The position numbers and the translations under genes were made by a program. 58,464 nucleotides of DNA, from the NCBI GenBank assembly GCA_900893395.1, contig CAAHFI011942367.1, positions 1 through 58,464 on the forward strand, read 5' to 3'. The notes beneath the pieces were generated by a model that saw nothing but the letters and a program-made list of their open reading frames with translations, was not told the DNA's origin and searched no databases. The stretch comes from Euglena gracilis (Eukaryota > Euglenozoa > Euglenophyceae > Euglenales > Euglenaceae). This document shows, one piece after another, positions 36,181 to 48,600 of the stretch (its first letter is position 1; each line of letters opens with the position of its first letter).

Positions 36181-37548
36181 TGTGTCCGTTTGTGTCCGTT
36201 TGTGTCCGTTTGTGTCCGTTTGTGTCCGTTGTGTCCGTTTGTGTCCGTTTGTGTCCGTTTGTGTCCGTTTGTGTCCGTTTGTGTCCGTTTGTGTCCGTTT
36301 GTGTCCGTTTGTGTCCGTTGTGTCCGTTTGTGTCCGTTTGTGTCCGTTTGTGTCCGTTTGTGTCCGTTTGTGTCCGTTTGTGTCCGTTTGTGTCCGTTTG
36401 TGTCCGTTTGTGTCCGTTTGTGTCCGTTTGTGTCCGTTTGTGTCCGTTTGTGTCCGTTTGTGTCCGTTTGTGTCCGTTTGTGTCCGTTTGTGTCCGTTTG
36501 TGTCCGTTTGTGTCCGTTTGTGTCCGTTTGTGTCCGTTTGTGTCCGTTTGTGTCCGTTTGTGTCCGTTTGTGTCCGTTTGTGTCCGTTTGTGTCCGTTTG
36601 TGTCCGTTTGTGTCCGTTTGTGTCCGTTTGTGTCCGTTTGTGTCCGTTTTGTGTCCGTTTGTGTCCGTTTGTGTCCGTTTGTGTCCGTTTGTGTCCGTTT
36701 GTGTCCGTTTGTGTCCGTTTGTGTCCGTTTGTGTCCGTTTGTGTCCGTTTGTGTCCGTTTGTGTCCGTTTGTGTCCGTTTGTGTCCGTTTGTGTCCGTTT
36801 GTGTCCGTTGTGTCCGTTTGTGTCCGTTTGTGTCCGTTTGTGTCCGTTTGTGTCCGTTTGTGTCCGTTTGTGTCCGTTTGTGTCCGTTTGTGTCCGTTTG
36901 TGTCCGTTTGTGTCCGTTTGTGTCCGTTTGTGTCCGTTGTGTCCGTTTGTGTCCGTTGTGTCCGTTTGTGTCCGTTTGTGTCCGTTGTGTCCGTTTGTGT
37001 CCGTTTGTGTCCGTTTGTGTCCGTTTGTGTCCGTTTGTGTCCGTTTGTGTCCGTTTGTGTCCGTTTGTGTCCGTTTGTGTCCGTTTGTGTCCGTTTGTGT
37101 CCGTTTGTGTCCGTTTGTGTCCGTTTGTGTCCGTTTGTGTCCGTTTGTGTCCGTTTGTGTCCGTTTGTGTCCGTTTGTGTCCGTTTGTGTCCGTTTGTGT
37201 CCGTTTGTGTCCGTTTGTGTCCGTTTGTGTCCGTTTGTGTCCGTTTGTGTCCGTTTGTGTCCGTTTGTGTCCGTTTGTGTCCGTTTGTGTCGTTTGTGTC
37301 CGTTTGTGTCCGTTGTGTCCGTTTGTGTCCGTTTGTGTCCGTTTGTGTCCGTTTGTGTCCGTTTGTGTCCGTTTGTGTCCGTTTGTGTCCGTTTGTGTCC
37401 GTTTGTGTCCGTTTGTGTCCGTTTGTGTCCGTTTGTGTCCGTTTGTGTCCGTTTGTGTCCGTTTGTGTCCGTTTGTGTCCGTTTGTGTCCGTTTGTGTCC
37501 GTTTGTGTCCGTTTGTGTCCGTTTGTGTCCGTTTGTGTCCGTTTGTGT
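36181..37548 (+). repeat. Shoulder of the array dominated by single-T losses
   Basis: Regular decamers with about a dozen irregularities, most of them TTT shortened to TT (near 36181, 36230, 36319, 36809, 36937, 36957, 36986, 37313). There is one TTT to TTTT change (near 36650), one lost C (near 37290) and a gained GT at about 37549. The bias to one kind of change separates it from the clean core before it and from the mixed indel block after it. It holds only repeat. Confidence 0.85.
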
Positions 37549-40500
37549 GTCCGTTTGTGTCCGTTTGTGTCCGTTTGTGTCCGTTTGTTCCGTTTTTGTG
37601 TCCGTTTGTCCGTTTGTGTCCGTTTGTGTCCGTTTGTGTCCGTTTGTGTCTGTTTGTGTCCGTTTGTGTCCGTTTGTGTCCTTTGTGTCGTTTGTGTCGT
37701 TTGTGTCGTTTGTGTCCGTTTGTGTCCGTTTTGGTGTCCGTTTGTGTCCGTTTTGTGTCCGTTTGTGTCCGTTTGTGTCCGTTTGTGTCGTTTGTTGTGT
37801 GTCCGTTTGTGTCCGTTTGTGTCCGTTTGTGTCCCGTTTGTGTTGTTTGTGTCCGTTTGTGTCCGTTTGGTGTCCGTTTGTGTCCGTTTGTGTTCCGTTT
37901 GTTTCGTTCCGTGTGTGTCCGTTTGTGTCCGTTGTGTCCGTTTGTGTCCGTTTGTGTCGTTTGTTCCGTTTGTGTCCGTTTGTGTCCGTTTGTGTCCGTT
38001 TGTGTCCGTTTGTGTCCGTGTGTGTCGTTTGTGTCCGTTTGTGTCCGTTGTGTCCGTTTTGTTCCGTTTGTGGTCTTTGTGTCCGTTTGTGTCCGTTTGT
38101 GTCCGTTTGTGTCCGTTTGTGTCCGTTTGTGTCCGTTTGTGTCGTTTGTGTCCGTTTGTGTCCGTTTGTTCGTTTGTGTCGTTTGTGTCCGTTTGTTGTC
38201 CGTTTGTGTCCGTTTGTGTCGTTGTGTCGTTTGTGTCCGTTTGTGTCCGTTTGTGTCCGTTTGTGTCGTTTGTGTCCGTTTGTGTCCGTTTGTGTCCGTT
38301 TGTGTCGTTTGTGTCCGTTTGTGTCCGTTTGTGTCCGTTTTGTCCGTTTGTGTCCGTTTGGTCCGTTTTGTGCGTTTGTCCGTTTGTGTCCGTTTGTGTC
38401 CGTTTGTGTCCGTTTGTGTCCGTTGTGTCCGTTTGTGTCCGTTTGTGTCCGTTTGTGTCCGTTTGTGTCCGTTTGTGTCCGTTTGTGTCCGTTTGTGTCC
38501 GTTTGGTCCGTTTGTGTCCGTTTGTGTCCGTTTGTGTCCGTTTGTGTCCGTTTGTGTCCGTTTGTGTCCGTTTGTGTCCGTTTGTGTCCGTTTGTGTCCG
38601 TTGTGTCCGTTTGTGTCCGTTTGGTCCGTTTGTGTCCGTTTGTGTCCGTTTGTGTCCGTTTGTGTCGTTTGTGTCCGTTTGTGTCCGTTTGTGTCCGTTT
38701 GTGTCCGTTTGTGTCCGTTTGTCGTGTGTCCGTTTGTGTCCGTTTGTGTCGTTTGTGTCCGTTTGTGTCCGTTTGTGTCCGTTGTCCGTTTGTGTCCGTT
38801 TGTGTCCGTTGTGTCCGTTTGTGTCCGTTTGTGTCCGTTTGTGTCGTTTGTGTCCGTTTGTGTCCGTTTTGTGTCCGTTTGTGTCCGTTTGTGTCCGTTT
38901 GTGTCGTTTGTGTCCGTTTGTGTCTTTGTGTCCGTTTGTGTCCGTTTGTGTCCGTTTGTGTCCGTTTGTGTCGTTGTGTCCGTTTGTGTCCGTTGTGTCC
39001 GTTTGTGTCCGTTTGTGTCCGTTTGTGTCGTTTGTGTCCGTTTGTGTCGTTTGTGTCGTTTGTGTCCGTTTGTCCGTTTGTGTCCGTTTGTGTCCTTTTT
39101 GTGTCCGTTTGTGTCCGTTTGTGTCCGTTTGTGTCGTTTGTGGTCCGTTTGTGTCCGTTTGTCCGTTTGTGTCCGTTTGTGTCCGTTTGTGTCCGTTTGT
39201 GTCCGTTTGTGTCCGTTTGTGTCGTTTGTGTCCGTTTGTGTCCGTTTTGTCCGTTTGTGTCCGTTTGTGTCCGTTGTTTCGTTTGTGTCCGTTTGTGTCC
39301 GTTTGTGTCCGTTTGTGTCCGTTTGTGTCCGTTTGTGTCCGTTTGTGTCCGTTGTGTCCGTTTTGTGTCCGTTTGTGTCCGTTTGTGTCCGTTTGTGTCC
39401 GTTTGTGTCCGTTTTGTGTCCGTTTGTGTCCGTTTGTGTCCGTTTGTGTCCGTTTGTGTCCGTTGTGTCCGTTTCGGTCCGTTTGTGTCCGTTTGTCCGT
39501 TTGTGTCGTTTGTGTCGTTTGTGTCCGTTTGTGTTCCGTTTGTGTCGTTTGTGTCCGTTTGTGTCGTTTGTGTCCGTTTGTGTCCGTTTGTGTCCGTTGT
39601 GTCCGTTTGTGTCCGTTTGGTGTCCGTTTGTGTCCGTTTGTGTCCGTTTGTGTCCGTTTGTGTCCGTTTTGTGTCCGTTTGTGTCCGTTTGTGTCCGTTT
39701 GTGTCCGTTGGTCCGTTTTGTCGTTTGTGTCCGTTTGTGTCCGTTTGTGTCCGTTTGTGTCCGTTTGTGTCCGTTTGTGTCCGTTTGTGTCCGTTTGTGT
39801 CGTTTGTGTCCGTTTGTGTCCGTTTGTGTCCGTTTGTGTCCGTTTGTGTCCGTTTGTGTCCGTTTGTGTCCGTTTGTGTCCGTTGTGTCCGTTTGTGTCG
39901 CGTTTGTGTCCGTTTGTGTCCGTTTGTGTCCGTTTGTGTCCGTTTGTGTCCGTTTGTGTCCGTTTGTGTGTTTGTGTCCGTTTGTGTCGTTTGTGTCCGT
40001 TTGTGTCCGTTTGTGTCCGTTTGTGTCCGTTTGTGTCCGTTTGGTGTCCGTTTGTGTCCGTTTGTGTCCGTTTGTGTCCGTTTGTGTCCGTTTTGTGTCC
40101 GTTTGTGTCCGTTTGTGTCCGTTTGTGTCCGTTGTGTCCGTTTGTGTCCGTTTGTGTCCGTTTGTGTCCGTTGTCCGTTTGTGTCCGTTTGTGTCGTGTT
40201 CCGTTTGTGTCCGTTTGTGTCCGTTTGTGTCCGTTTGTGTCCGTTTGTGGTCCGTTTGTGTCCGTTTGTGTCCGTTTGTGTCCGTTTGTGTCGTTTGTGT
40301 CCGTTTGTGTCCGTTTGTGTCCGTTTGTGTCCGTTTGTGTCCGTTTGTGTCCGTTTGGTGTCGTTTGTGTCCGTTTGTGTCCGTTGTGTCCGTTTGTGTC
40401 CGTTTGTGTCCGTTTGTGTCCGTTTGTGTCCGTTTGTGTCCGTGTGTCCGTTGTGTCCGTTTGTGTCCGTTGTGTCCGTTTGTGTCCGTTTGTTCCGTTT

Positions 40501-43500
40501 GTGTCCGTTTGTGTCCGTTTGTGTCCGTTGTGTCGTTGTGTCCGTTTGTGTCCGTTTGTGTCCGTTTGTGTCCGTTTGTGTCCGTTGTGTCCGTTTGTGT
40601 CCGTTTGTGTCCGTTTGTGTCCGTTTGTGTCCGTTTGGTCCGTTTGTGTCCGTTTGTGTCCGTTTGTGTCCGTTTGTCCGTTTGTGTCCGTTTGTGTCCG
40701 TTTGTGTCGTTTGTGTCCGTTTGTGTCCGTTTGTGTCCGTTTGTGTCCGTTTGGGTCCGTTTGTGTCCGTTTGTGTCCGTTTGTGTCCGTTTGTGTCCGT
40801 TTGTGTCCGTTTGTGTCCGTTTGTGTCCGTTTGTGTCCGTTGTGTCCGTTTGTGTCGTTTGTGTCCGTTTGTGTCCGTTTGTGTCCGTTTGTGTCCGTTT
40901 GTGTCCGTTTGTGTCCGTTTGTGTCCGTTTGTGTGTCCGTTTGGTCCGTTTGTGTCCGTTTGTGTGTCCGTTTGTGTCCGTTTGTGTCCGTTTGTGTCCG
41001 TTTGTGTCCGTTTGTGTCCGTTTGTGTCCGTTGTGTCCGTTTGTTCGTTTGTGTCCGTTTGTGTCCGTTGTGTCCGTTTGTGTCCGTTTGTGTCCGTTGT
41101 GTCCGTTTGTGTTCCGTTTGTGTCCGTTTGTGTCCGTTTGGTCCGTTTGTGTCCGTTGTGTCCGTTTGTGTCCGTTTGTGTCCGTTTGTGTCCGTTTGTG
41201 TCCGTTTGTGTCCGTTTGTGTCCGTTTGTGTCCGTTTGTGTCCGTTTGTGTCCGTTTGTGTCCGTTTGTGTCCGTTTGTGTCCGTTGTGTCCGTTTGTGT
41301 CCGTTGTGTCCGTTTGTGTCCGTTTGGTGCCGTTTGTGTCCGTTTGTGTCCGTTTGTGTCCGTTTGTGTCCGTTTGTGTCCGTTTGTGTCCGTTGTGTCC
41401 GTTTGTGTCCGTTTGTGTCCGTTTGTGTCCGTTTTGTGTCCGTTTGTGTCCGTTTGTGTCCGTTTGTGTCCGTTTGTGTCCGTTTGTGTCCGTTTGTGTC
41501 GTTTGTGTCCGTTGTGTCCGTTTGTGTCCGTTTGTGTCCGTTTGTGTCCGTTTGTGTCCGTTTGTGTCCGTTTGTGTCCGTTTGTGTCGTTTGTGTCCGT
41601 TTGTGTCCGTTTGTGTCCGTTTGTGTCCGTTGTGTCGTTTGTGTCCGTTTGTGTCCGTTTGTGTCCGTTGTGTCCGTTTGTGGTCCGTTTGTGTCCGTTT
41701 GTGTCCGTTTGTGTCCGTTTGTGTCCGTTTGTGTCCGTTTGTGTCGTTTGTGTCCGTTTTGTTCCGTTTGTGTCCGTTTGTGTCCGTTTGTGTCCGTTTG
41801 TGTCCGTTGTGTCCGTTTGTGTCCGTTTGTGTCCGTTTGTGTCCGTTTGTGTCGTTTGTGTCCGTTTGTGTCCGTTTGTGTCGTTTGTGTCCGTTTGTGT
41901 GTTTGTCCGTTTGTCCGTTTTGTGTCCGTTTGTGTCCGTTTGTGTCCGTTTGTGTGTTCGTTTGTGTGTTTTGTGTCCGTTTGTGTCCGTTTGTGTCCGT
42001 TTGTGTCCGTTTGTGTCCGTTTGTGTCGTTTGTGTCCGTTTGTGTCCGTTGTCCGTTGTGTCCGTTTGTGTCCGTTTGTGTCCGTTTGTGTCCGTTTGTG
42101 TCCGTTTGTGTCCGTTTGTGTCCGTTTGTGTCCGTTTGTGTCCGTTTGTGTCCGTTTGTGTCCGTTTGTGTCCGTTTGTGTCGTTTGTGTCCGTTTGTGT
42201 CCGTTTGTGTCCGTTTGTGTCGTTTGTGTCCGTTTGTGTCCGTTTGTGTCCGTTTGTGTCCGTTTGTGTCCGTTTGTGTCCGTTTGTGTCCGTTTGTGTC
42301 CGTTTGTGTCCGTTTGTGTCCGTTTGTGTCCGTTTGTGTCCGTTTGTGTCCGTTTGTGTCCGTTTGTGTCCGTTTTTGTTTTGTCCGTTTGTGTCCGTTT
42401 GTGTCCGTTTGTGCCGTTGTGTCCGTTTGTGTCCTTGTGTCGTTTGTGTCCGTTTGTGTCCGTTTGTGTCCGTTTGTGTCCGTTTGTGTCCCTTTGTTGT
42501 CCGTTTGTGTCCGTTTGTGTCCGTTTGTGTCCGTTTGTGTCCGTTTGTGTCCGTTTGTGTCCGTTTGTGTCCGTTTGTGTCCGTTTGTGTCCGTTGTGTC
42601 CGTTTGTGTCCGTTTGTGTCGTTTGTGTCCGTTTGTGTCCGTTTGTGTCCGTTTGGTGTCCGTTTGTGGTCCGTTTGTGTCCCTTTGTGTCCGTTTGTGT
42701 CCGTTGTGTCCGTTTGTTCCGTTTACGCGTTTGTGTCCGTTTGTGTCGTTTGTGTCCGTTTGTGTCCGTTTTGTCCGTTTGTGTCCGTTTGTGTCCGTTT
42801 GTGTCCGTTTGTGTCCGTTTGTGTCGCGTTGTGTCCGTTTGTGTCCGTTTGTGTCCGTTGTGTCCGTTTGTGTCCGTTTGTGTCCGTTGTGTCCGTTTGT
42901 GTCCGTTGTGTCGTTTGTGTCCGTTTGTGTCCGTTTGTGTCCGTTTGTGTCCGTTTGTGTCCGTGTGTCCGTTTGTGTCCGTTTTGTGTCCGTTTGTGTC
43001 CGTTGTGTCCGTTTTGTGTCCGTTTGTGTCCGTTTGTGTCGTTTGTGTCCGTTTGTGTTCCTTGTTGTCCGTTTGTGTCCGTTTGTGTCGTTTGTGTCCG
43101 TTTGTGTCCGTTTGTGTCGTTTGTGTCCGTTTGTGTCCGTTTGTGGTCCGTTTGTGTCCGTTTGTGTCCGTTTGTGTCCGTTTGTCCGTTTGTGTCCGTT
43201 TGTGTCCGTTTGTGTCCGTTTGTGTCCGTTTGTGTCCGTTTGTGTCGTTTGTGGTCCGTTTTGTGTCCGTTTGTGTCCGTTTGTGTCCCGTTTGTGTCCG
43301 TTTGTGTCCGTTTCTGTCCGTTTGTGTCCGTTTGTGTCCGTTTGGTCCGTTTGTGTCCGTTTGTGTCCGTTTGTGTCCGTTTGTGTCTGTTGTGTCCGTT
43401 TGTGTCCGTTTGTCTCCGTTTTGTGTCCTTTGTGTCCGTTTGTGTCCGTTTGTGTCCGTTTGTGTCCGTTTTGTCCGTTTGTGTCGTTTGTCCGTTTGTG

Positions 43501-45676
43501 TCCGTTTGTGTCCGTTTGTGTCCGTTTGTGTCCGTTGTGTCGTTTGTGTCCGTTTGTGTCCGTTTTGTGTCCGTTTGTTCCGTTTGTGTCCGTTTGTGTC
43601 CGTTTGTGTCCGTTTGTGTCCGTTTGTGTCCGTTTGTGTCCGTTTGTCCGTTTGTGTCCGTGTGTCGTTTGTGTCCGTTTGTGTCCGTTTGTGTCCGTTT
43701 GTGTCCGTTTGTGTCCGTTTGTGTCCGTTTGTGTCCGTTTTGTGTCCGTGTGTCCGTTTGTGTCCGTTTTGTGTCCGTTTTGTGTCCGTTTGTGTCCGTT
43801 TGTGTCCGTTTGTGTCCGTTTGTGTCCGTTTGTGTCCGTTTGTGTCCGTTTGTGTCCGTTTGTGTCCGTTTGTGTCCGTGTCGTTTGTGTCCGTTTGTGT
43901 CCGTTTGTGTCCGTTTGTGTCCGTTTGTGTCCGTTTGTGTCCGTTTGTGTCCGTTTGTGTCCGTTTGTGTCCGTTTGTGTCCGTTTGTGTCCGTTTGTGT
44001 CCGTTTGTGTCCGTTTGTGTCCGTTGTGTCCGTTTGTGTCCGTTTGTGTCCGTTTGTGCCGTTTGTGTCCGTTTGTGTCCGTTTGTGTCGTTTGTGTCCG
44101 TTTGTGTCCGTTTGTGTCCGTTTGTGTCCGTTTGTGTCCGTTTGTGTCCGTTTGTGTCCGTTTGTGTCCGTTTGTGTCCGTTTGTGTCCGTTTGTGTCCG
44201 TTTGTGTCGTTTGTGTCCGTTTGTGTCCGTTTGTGTCCGTTTGTGTCCGTTTGTGTCCGTTTGTGTCCGTTTGTGTCCGTTTGTGTCCGTTTGTGTCCGT
44301 TGTGTCCGTTTTGTCCGTTTGTCCGTTTGTGTCGTTTTGTGTCCGTTTGTGTCCGTTTGTGTCCGTTTGTGTCCGTTTGTGTCCGTTTGTGTCCGTTTGT
44401 GTCCGTTTGTGTCCGTTTGTGTCCGTTTGTGTCCGTTTGTGTCCGTTTGTGTCCGTTTGTGTCCGTTTGTGTCCGTTTGTGTCCGTTTGTGTCCGTTTGT
44501 GTCGTTTGTGTCCGTTTGTGTCCGTTTGTGTCCGTTTGTGTCCGTTTTGTGTCCGTTTGTGTCCGTTTGTGTCCGTTTGTGGTCCGTTTGTGTCCGTTTG
44601 TGTCCGTTTGTGTCCGTTTGTGTCGTTTGTGTCCGTTTGTGTCCGTTTGTGTCCGTTTGTGTCCGTTTGTGTCCGTTTGTGTCCGTTTGTGTCCGTTTGT
44701 GTCCGTTTGTGTCCGTTTGTCCGTTTGTGTCCGTTTGTGTCCGTTTGTGTCCGTTTGTGTCCGTTTGTCCGTTTGTGTCCGTTTTGTCCGTTTGTGTGTT
44801 GTGTCGTTTGTGTCCGTTTGTGTCCGTTTGTGTCCGTTGTGTCCGTTTGTGTCCGTTTGTGTCCGTTTGTTCCGTTTGTGTCTTTGTGTCCGTTTGTGTC
44901 CGTTGTGTCCGTTTGTGTCCGTTTGTGTCCGTTTTGTGTTGTGTCCGTTTGTGTCCGTTTGTGTCCGTTTGTGTCCGTTTGTGTCCGTTTGTGGTTTGTG
45001 TCCGTTTGGTCCGTTTGTGTCCGTTTGTGTCCGTTTGTGTCCGTTTGTGTCCGTTTGTGTCCGTTTGTGTCCGTTTGTGTCCGTTTGTGTCCGTTGTGTC
45101 CGTTTGTGTCCGTTTGTGTCCGTTTGTGTCCGTTTGTGTCCGTTTGTGTCCGTTTGTGTCCGTTTGTGTCCGTTTGTGTCCTTTGTGTCCGTTTGGTGTC
45201 CGTTTGTGTCCGTTTGTGTCCGTTTGTGTCGTTTGTGTCCGTTTGTGTCCGTTTGTGTCCGTTGTGTCCGTTTGTGTCCGTTTGTGTCCGTTTGTGTCCG
45301 TTTGTGTCCGTTTGTGTCCGTTTGTGTCCGTTTGTGTCCGTTTGTCCGTTGTGTCCGTTTGTGTCCGTTTGTGTCCGTTGTGTCCGTGTGTCCGTTGTGT
45401 CCGTTTGTGTCCGTTTGTGTCCGTTTGTGTCCGTTTGTGTCCGTTTGTGTCCGTTTGTGTCCGTTTGTGTCCGTTTGTGTCCGTTTGTGTCCGTTTGTGT
45501 CCGTTTGTGTCGTTTGTGTCCGTTTGTGTCCGTTTGTGTCCGTTTGTGTCCGTTTGTGTCCGTTTGTGTCCGTTTGTGTCCGTTTGTGTCCGTTTGTGTC
45601 CGTTTGTGTCGTTTGTGTCCGTTTGTGTCCGTTTGTGTCCGTTTGTGTCCGTTTGTGTCCGTTTGTGTCCGTTTGT
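37549..45676 (+). repeat. Internal indel-rich block of the decamer array (8.1 kb)
   Basis: The decamer continues in the same orientation, but irregular units recur in most 60-base lines, probably a few hundred events by eye. Types seen are CC to C (the 9-mer GTCGTTTGT), TTT to TT or TTTT, loss or gain of GT, and occasional G gain (TTTGGTGTCC). Substitutions are few, such as CTG for CCG at 37651 and 43388 and a C for G at 43314. The only A outside the left segment is at 42725 in TTTACGCG. Cleaner islands occur, for example about 42061-42180, 43885-44025 and 44341-44500. The right edge is sharp: after an 8-bp unit ending at 45676 the repeat is clean. No gene or inserted element is visible. Confidence 0.9.
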
Positions 45677-48600
45677 CCGTTTGTGTCCGTTTGTGTCCGT
45701 TTGTGTCCGTTTGTGTCCGTTTGTGTCCGTTTGTGTCCGTTTGTGTCCGTTTGTGTCCGTTTGTGTCCGTTTGTGTCCGTTTGTGTCCGTTTGTGTCCGT
45801 TTGTGTCCGTTTGTGTCCGTTTGTGTCCGTTTGTGTCCGTTTGTGTCCGTTTGTGTCCGTTTGTGTCCGTTTGTGTCCGTTTGTGTCCGTTTGTGTCCGT
45901 TTGTGTCCGTTTGTGTCCGTTTGTGTCCGTTTGTGTCCGTTTGTGTCCGTTTGTGTCCGTTTGTGTCCGTTTGTGTCCGTTTGTGTCCGTTTGTGTCCGT
46001 TTGTGTCCGTTTGTGTCCGTTTGTGTCCGTTTGTGTCCGTTTGTGTCCGTTTGTGTCCGTTTGTGTCCGTTTGTGTCCGTTTGTGTCCGTTTGTGTCCGT
46101 TTGTGTCCGTTTGTGTCCGTTTGTGTCCGTTTGTGTCCGTTTGTGTCCGTTTGTGTCCGTTTGTGTCCGTTTGTGTCCGTTTGTGTCCGTTTGTGTCCGT
46201 TTGTGTCCGTTTGTGTCCGTTTGTGTCCGTTTGTGTCCGTTTGTGTCCGTTTGTGTCCGTTTGTGTCCGTTTGTGTCCGTTTGTGTCCGTTTGTGTCCGT
46301 TTGTGTCCGTTTGTGTCCGTTTGTGTCCGTTTGTGTCCGTTTGTGTCCGTTTGTGTCCGTTTGTGTCCGTTTGTGTCCGTTTGTGTCCGTTTTGTGTCCG
46401 TTTGTGTCCGTTTGTGTCCGTTTGTGTCCGTTTGTGTCCGTTTGTGTCCGTTTGTGTCCGTTTGTGTCCGTTTGTGTCCGTTTGTGTCCGTTTGTGTCCG
46501 TTTGTGTCCGTTTGTGTCCGTTTGTGTCCGTTTGTGTCCGTTTGTGTCCGTTTGTGTCCGTTTGTGTCCGTTTGTGTCCGTTTGTGTCCGTTTGTGTCCG
46601 TTTGTGTCCGTTTGTGTCCGTTTGTGTCCGTTTGTGTCCGTTTGTGTCCGTTTGTGTCCGTTTGTGTCCGTTTGTGTCCGTTTGTGTCCGTTTGTGTCCG
46701 TTTGTGTCCGTTTGTGTCCGTTTGTGTCCGTTTGTGTCCGTTTGTGTCCGTTTGTGTCCGTTTGTGTCCGTTTGTGTCCGTTTGTGTCCGTTTGTGTCCG
46801 TTTGTGTCCGTTTGTGTCCGTTTGTGTCCGTTTGTGTCCGTTTGTGTCCGTTTGTGTCCGTTTGTGTCCGTTTGTGTCCGTTTGTGTCCGTTTGTGTCCG
46901 TTTGTGTCCGTTTGTGTCCGTTTGTGTCCGTTTGTGTCCGTTTGTGTCCGTTTGTGTCCGTTTGTGTCCGTTTGTGTCCGTTTGTGTCCGTTTGTGTCCG
47001 TTTGTGTCCGTTTGTGTCCGTTTGTGTCCGTTTGTGTCCGTTTGTGTCCGTTTGTGTCCGTTTGTGTCCGTTTGTGTCCGTTTGTGTCCGTTTGTGTCCG
47101 TTTGTGTCCGTTTGTGTCCGTTTGTGTCCGTTTGTGTCCGTTTGTGTCCGTTTGTGTCCGTTTGTGTCCGTTTGTGTCCGTTTGTGTCCGTTTGTGTCCG
47201 TTTGTGTCCGTTTGTGTCCGTTTGTGTCCGTTTGTGTCCGTTTGTGTCCGTTTGTGTCCGTTTGTGTCCGTTTGTGTCCGTTTGTGTCCGTTTGTGTCCG
47301 TTTGTGTCCGTTTGTGTCCGTTTGTGTCCGTTTGTGTCCGTTTGTGTCCGTTTGTGTCCGTTTGTGTCCGTTTGTGTCCGTTTGTGTCCGTTTGTGTCCG
47401 TTTGTGTCCGTTTGTGTCCGTTTGTGTCCGTTTGTGTCCGTTTGTGTCCGTTTGTGTCCGTTTGTGTCCGTTTGTGTCCGTTTGTGTCCGTTTGTGTCCG
47501 TTTGTGTCCGTTTGTGTCCGTTTGTGTCCGTTTGTGTCCGTTTGTGTCCGTTTGTGTCCGTTTGTGTCCGTTTGTGTCCGTTTGTGTCCGTTTGTGTCCG
47601 TTTGTGTCCGTTTGTGTCCGTTTGTGTCCGTTTGTGTCCGTTTGTGTCCGTTTGTGTCCGTTTGTGTCCGTTTGTGTCCGTTTGTGTCCGTTTGTGTCCG
47701 TTTGTGTCCGTTTGTGTCCGTTTGTGTCCGTTTGTGTCCGTTTGTGTCCGTTTGTGTCCGTTTGTGTCCGTTTGTGTCCGTTTGTGTCCGTTTGTGTCCG
47801 TTTGTGTCCGTTTGTGTCCGTTTGTGTCCGTTTGTGTCCGTTTGTGTCCGTTTGTGTCCGTTTGTGTCCGTTTGTGTCCGTTTGTGTCCGTTTGTGTCCG
47901 TTTGTGTCCGTTTGTGTCCGTTTGTGTCCGTTTGTGTCCGTTTGTGTCCGTTTGTGTCCGTTTGTGTCCGTTTGTGTCCGTTTGTGTCCGTTTGTGTCCG
48001 TTTGTGTCCGTTTGTGTCCGTTTGTGTCCGTTTGTGTCCGTTTGTGTCCGTTTGTGTCCGTTTGTGTCCGTTTGTGTCCGTTTGTGTCCGTTTGTGTCCG
48101 TTTGTGTCCGTTTGTGTCCGTTTGTGTCCGTTTGTGTCCGTTTGTGTCCGTTTGTGTCCGTTTGTGTCCGTTTGTGTCCGTTTGTGTCCGTTTGTGTCCG
48201 TTTGTGTCCGTTTGTGTCCGTTTGTGTCCGTTTGTGTCCGTTTGTGTCCGTTTGTGTCCGTTTGTGTCCGTTTGTGTCCGTTTGTGTCCGTTTGTGTCCG
48301 TTTGTGTCCGTTTGTGTCCGTTTGTGTCCGTTTGTGTCCGTTTGTGTCCGTTTGTGTCCGTTTGTGTCCGTTTGTGTCCGTTTGTGTCCGTTTGTGTCCG
48401 TTTGTGTCCGTTTGTGTCCGTTTGTGTCCGTTTGTGTCCGTTTGTGTCCGTTTGTGTCCGTTTGTGTCCGTTTGTGTCCGTTTGTGTCCGTTTGTGTCCG
48501 TTTGTGTCCGTTTGTGTCCGTTTGTGTCCGTTTGTGTCCGTTTGTGTCCGTTTGTGTCCGTTTGTGTCCGTTTGTGTCCGTTTGTGTCCGTTTGTGTCCG

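Noticed and set aside
37549-45676. A decayed gene or inserted mobile element in the irregular block
   Set aside because: Every stretch still reads as the decamer with small indels. There is no change of composition, no target duplication and no terminal repeats.
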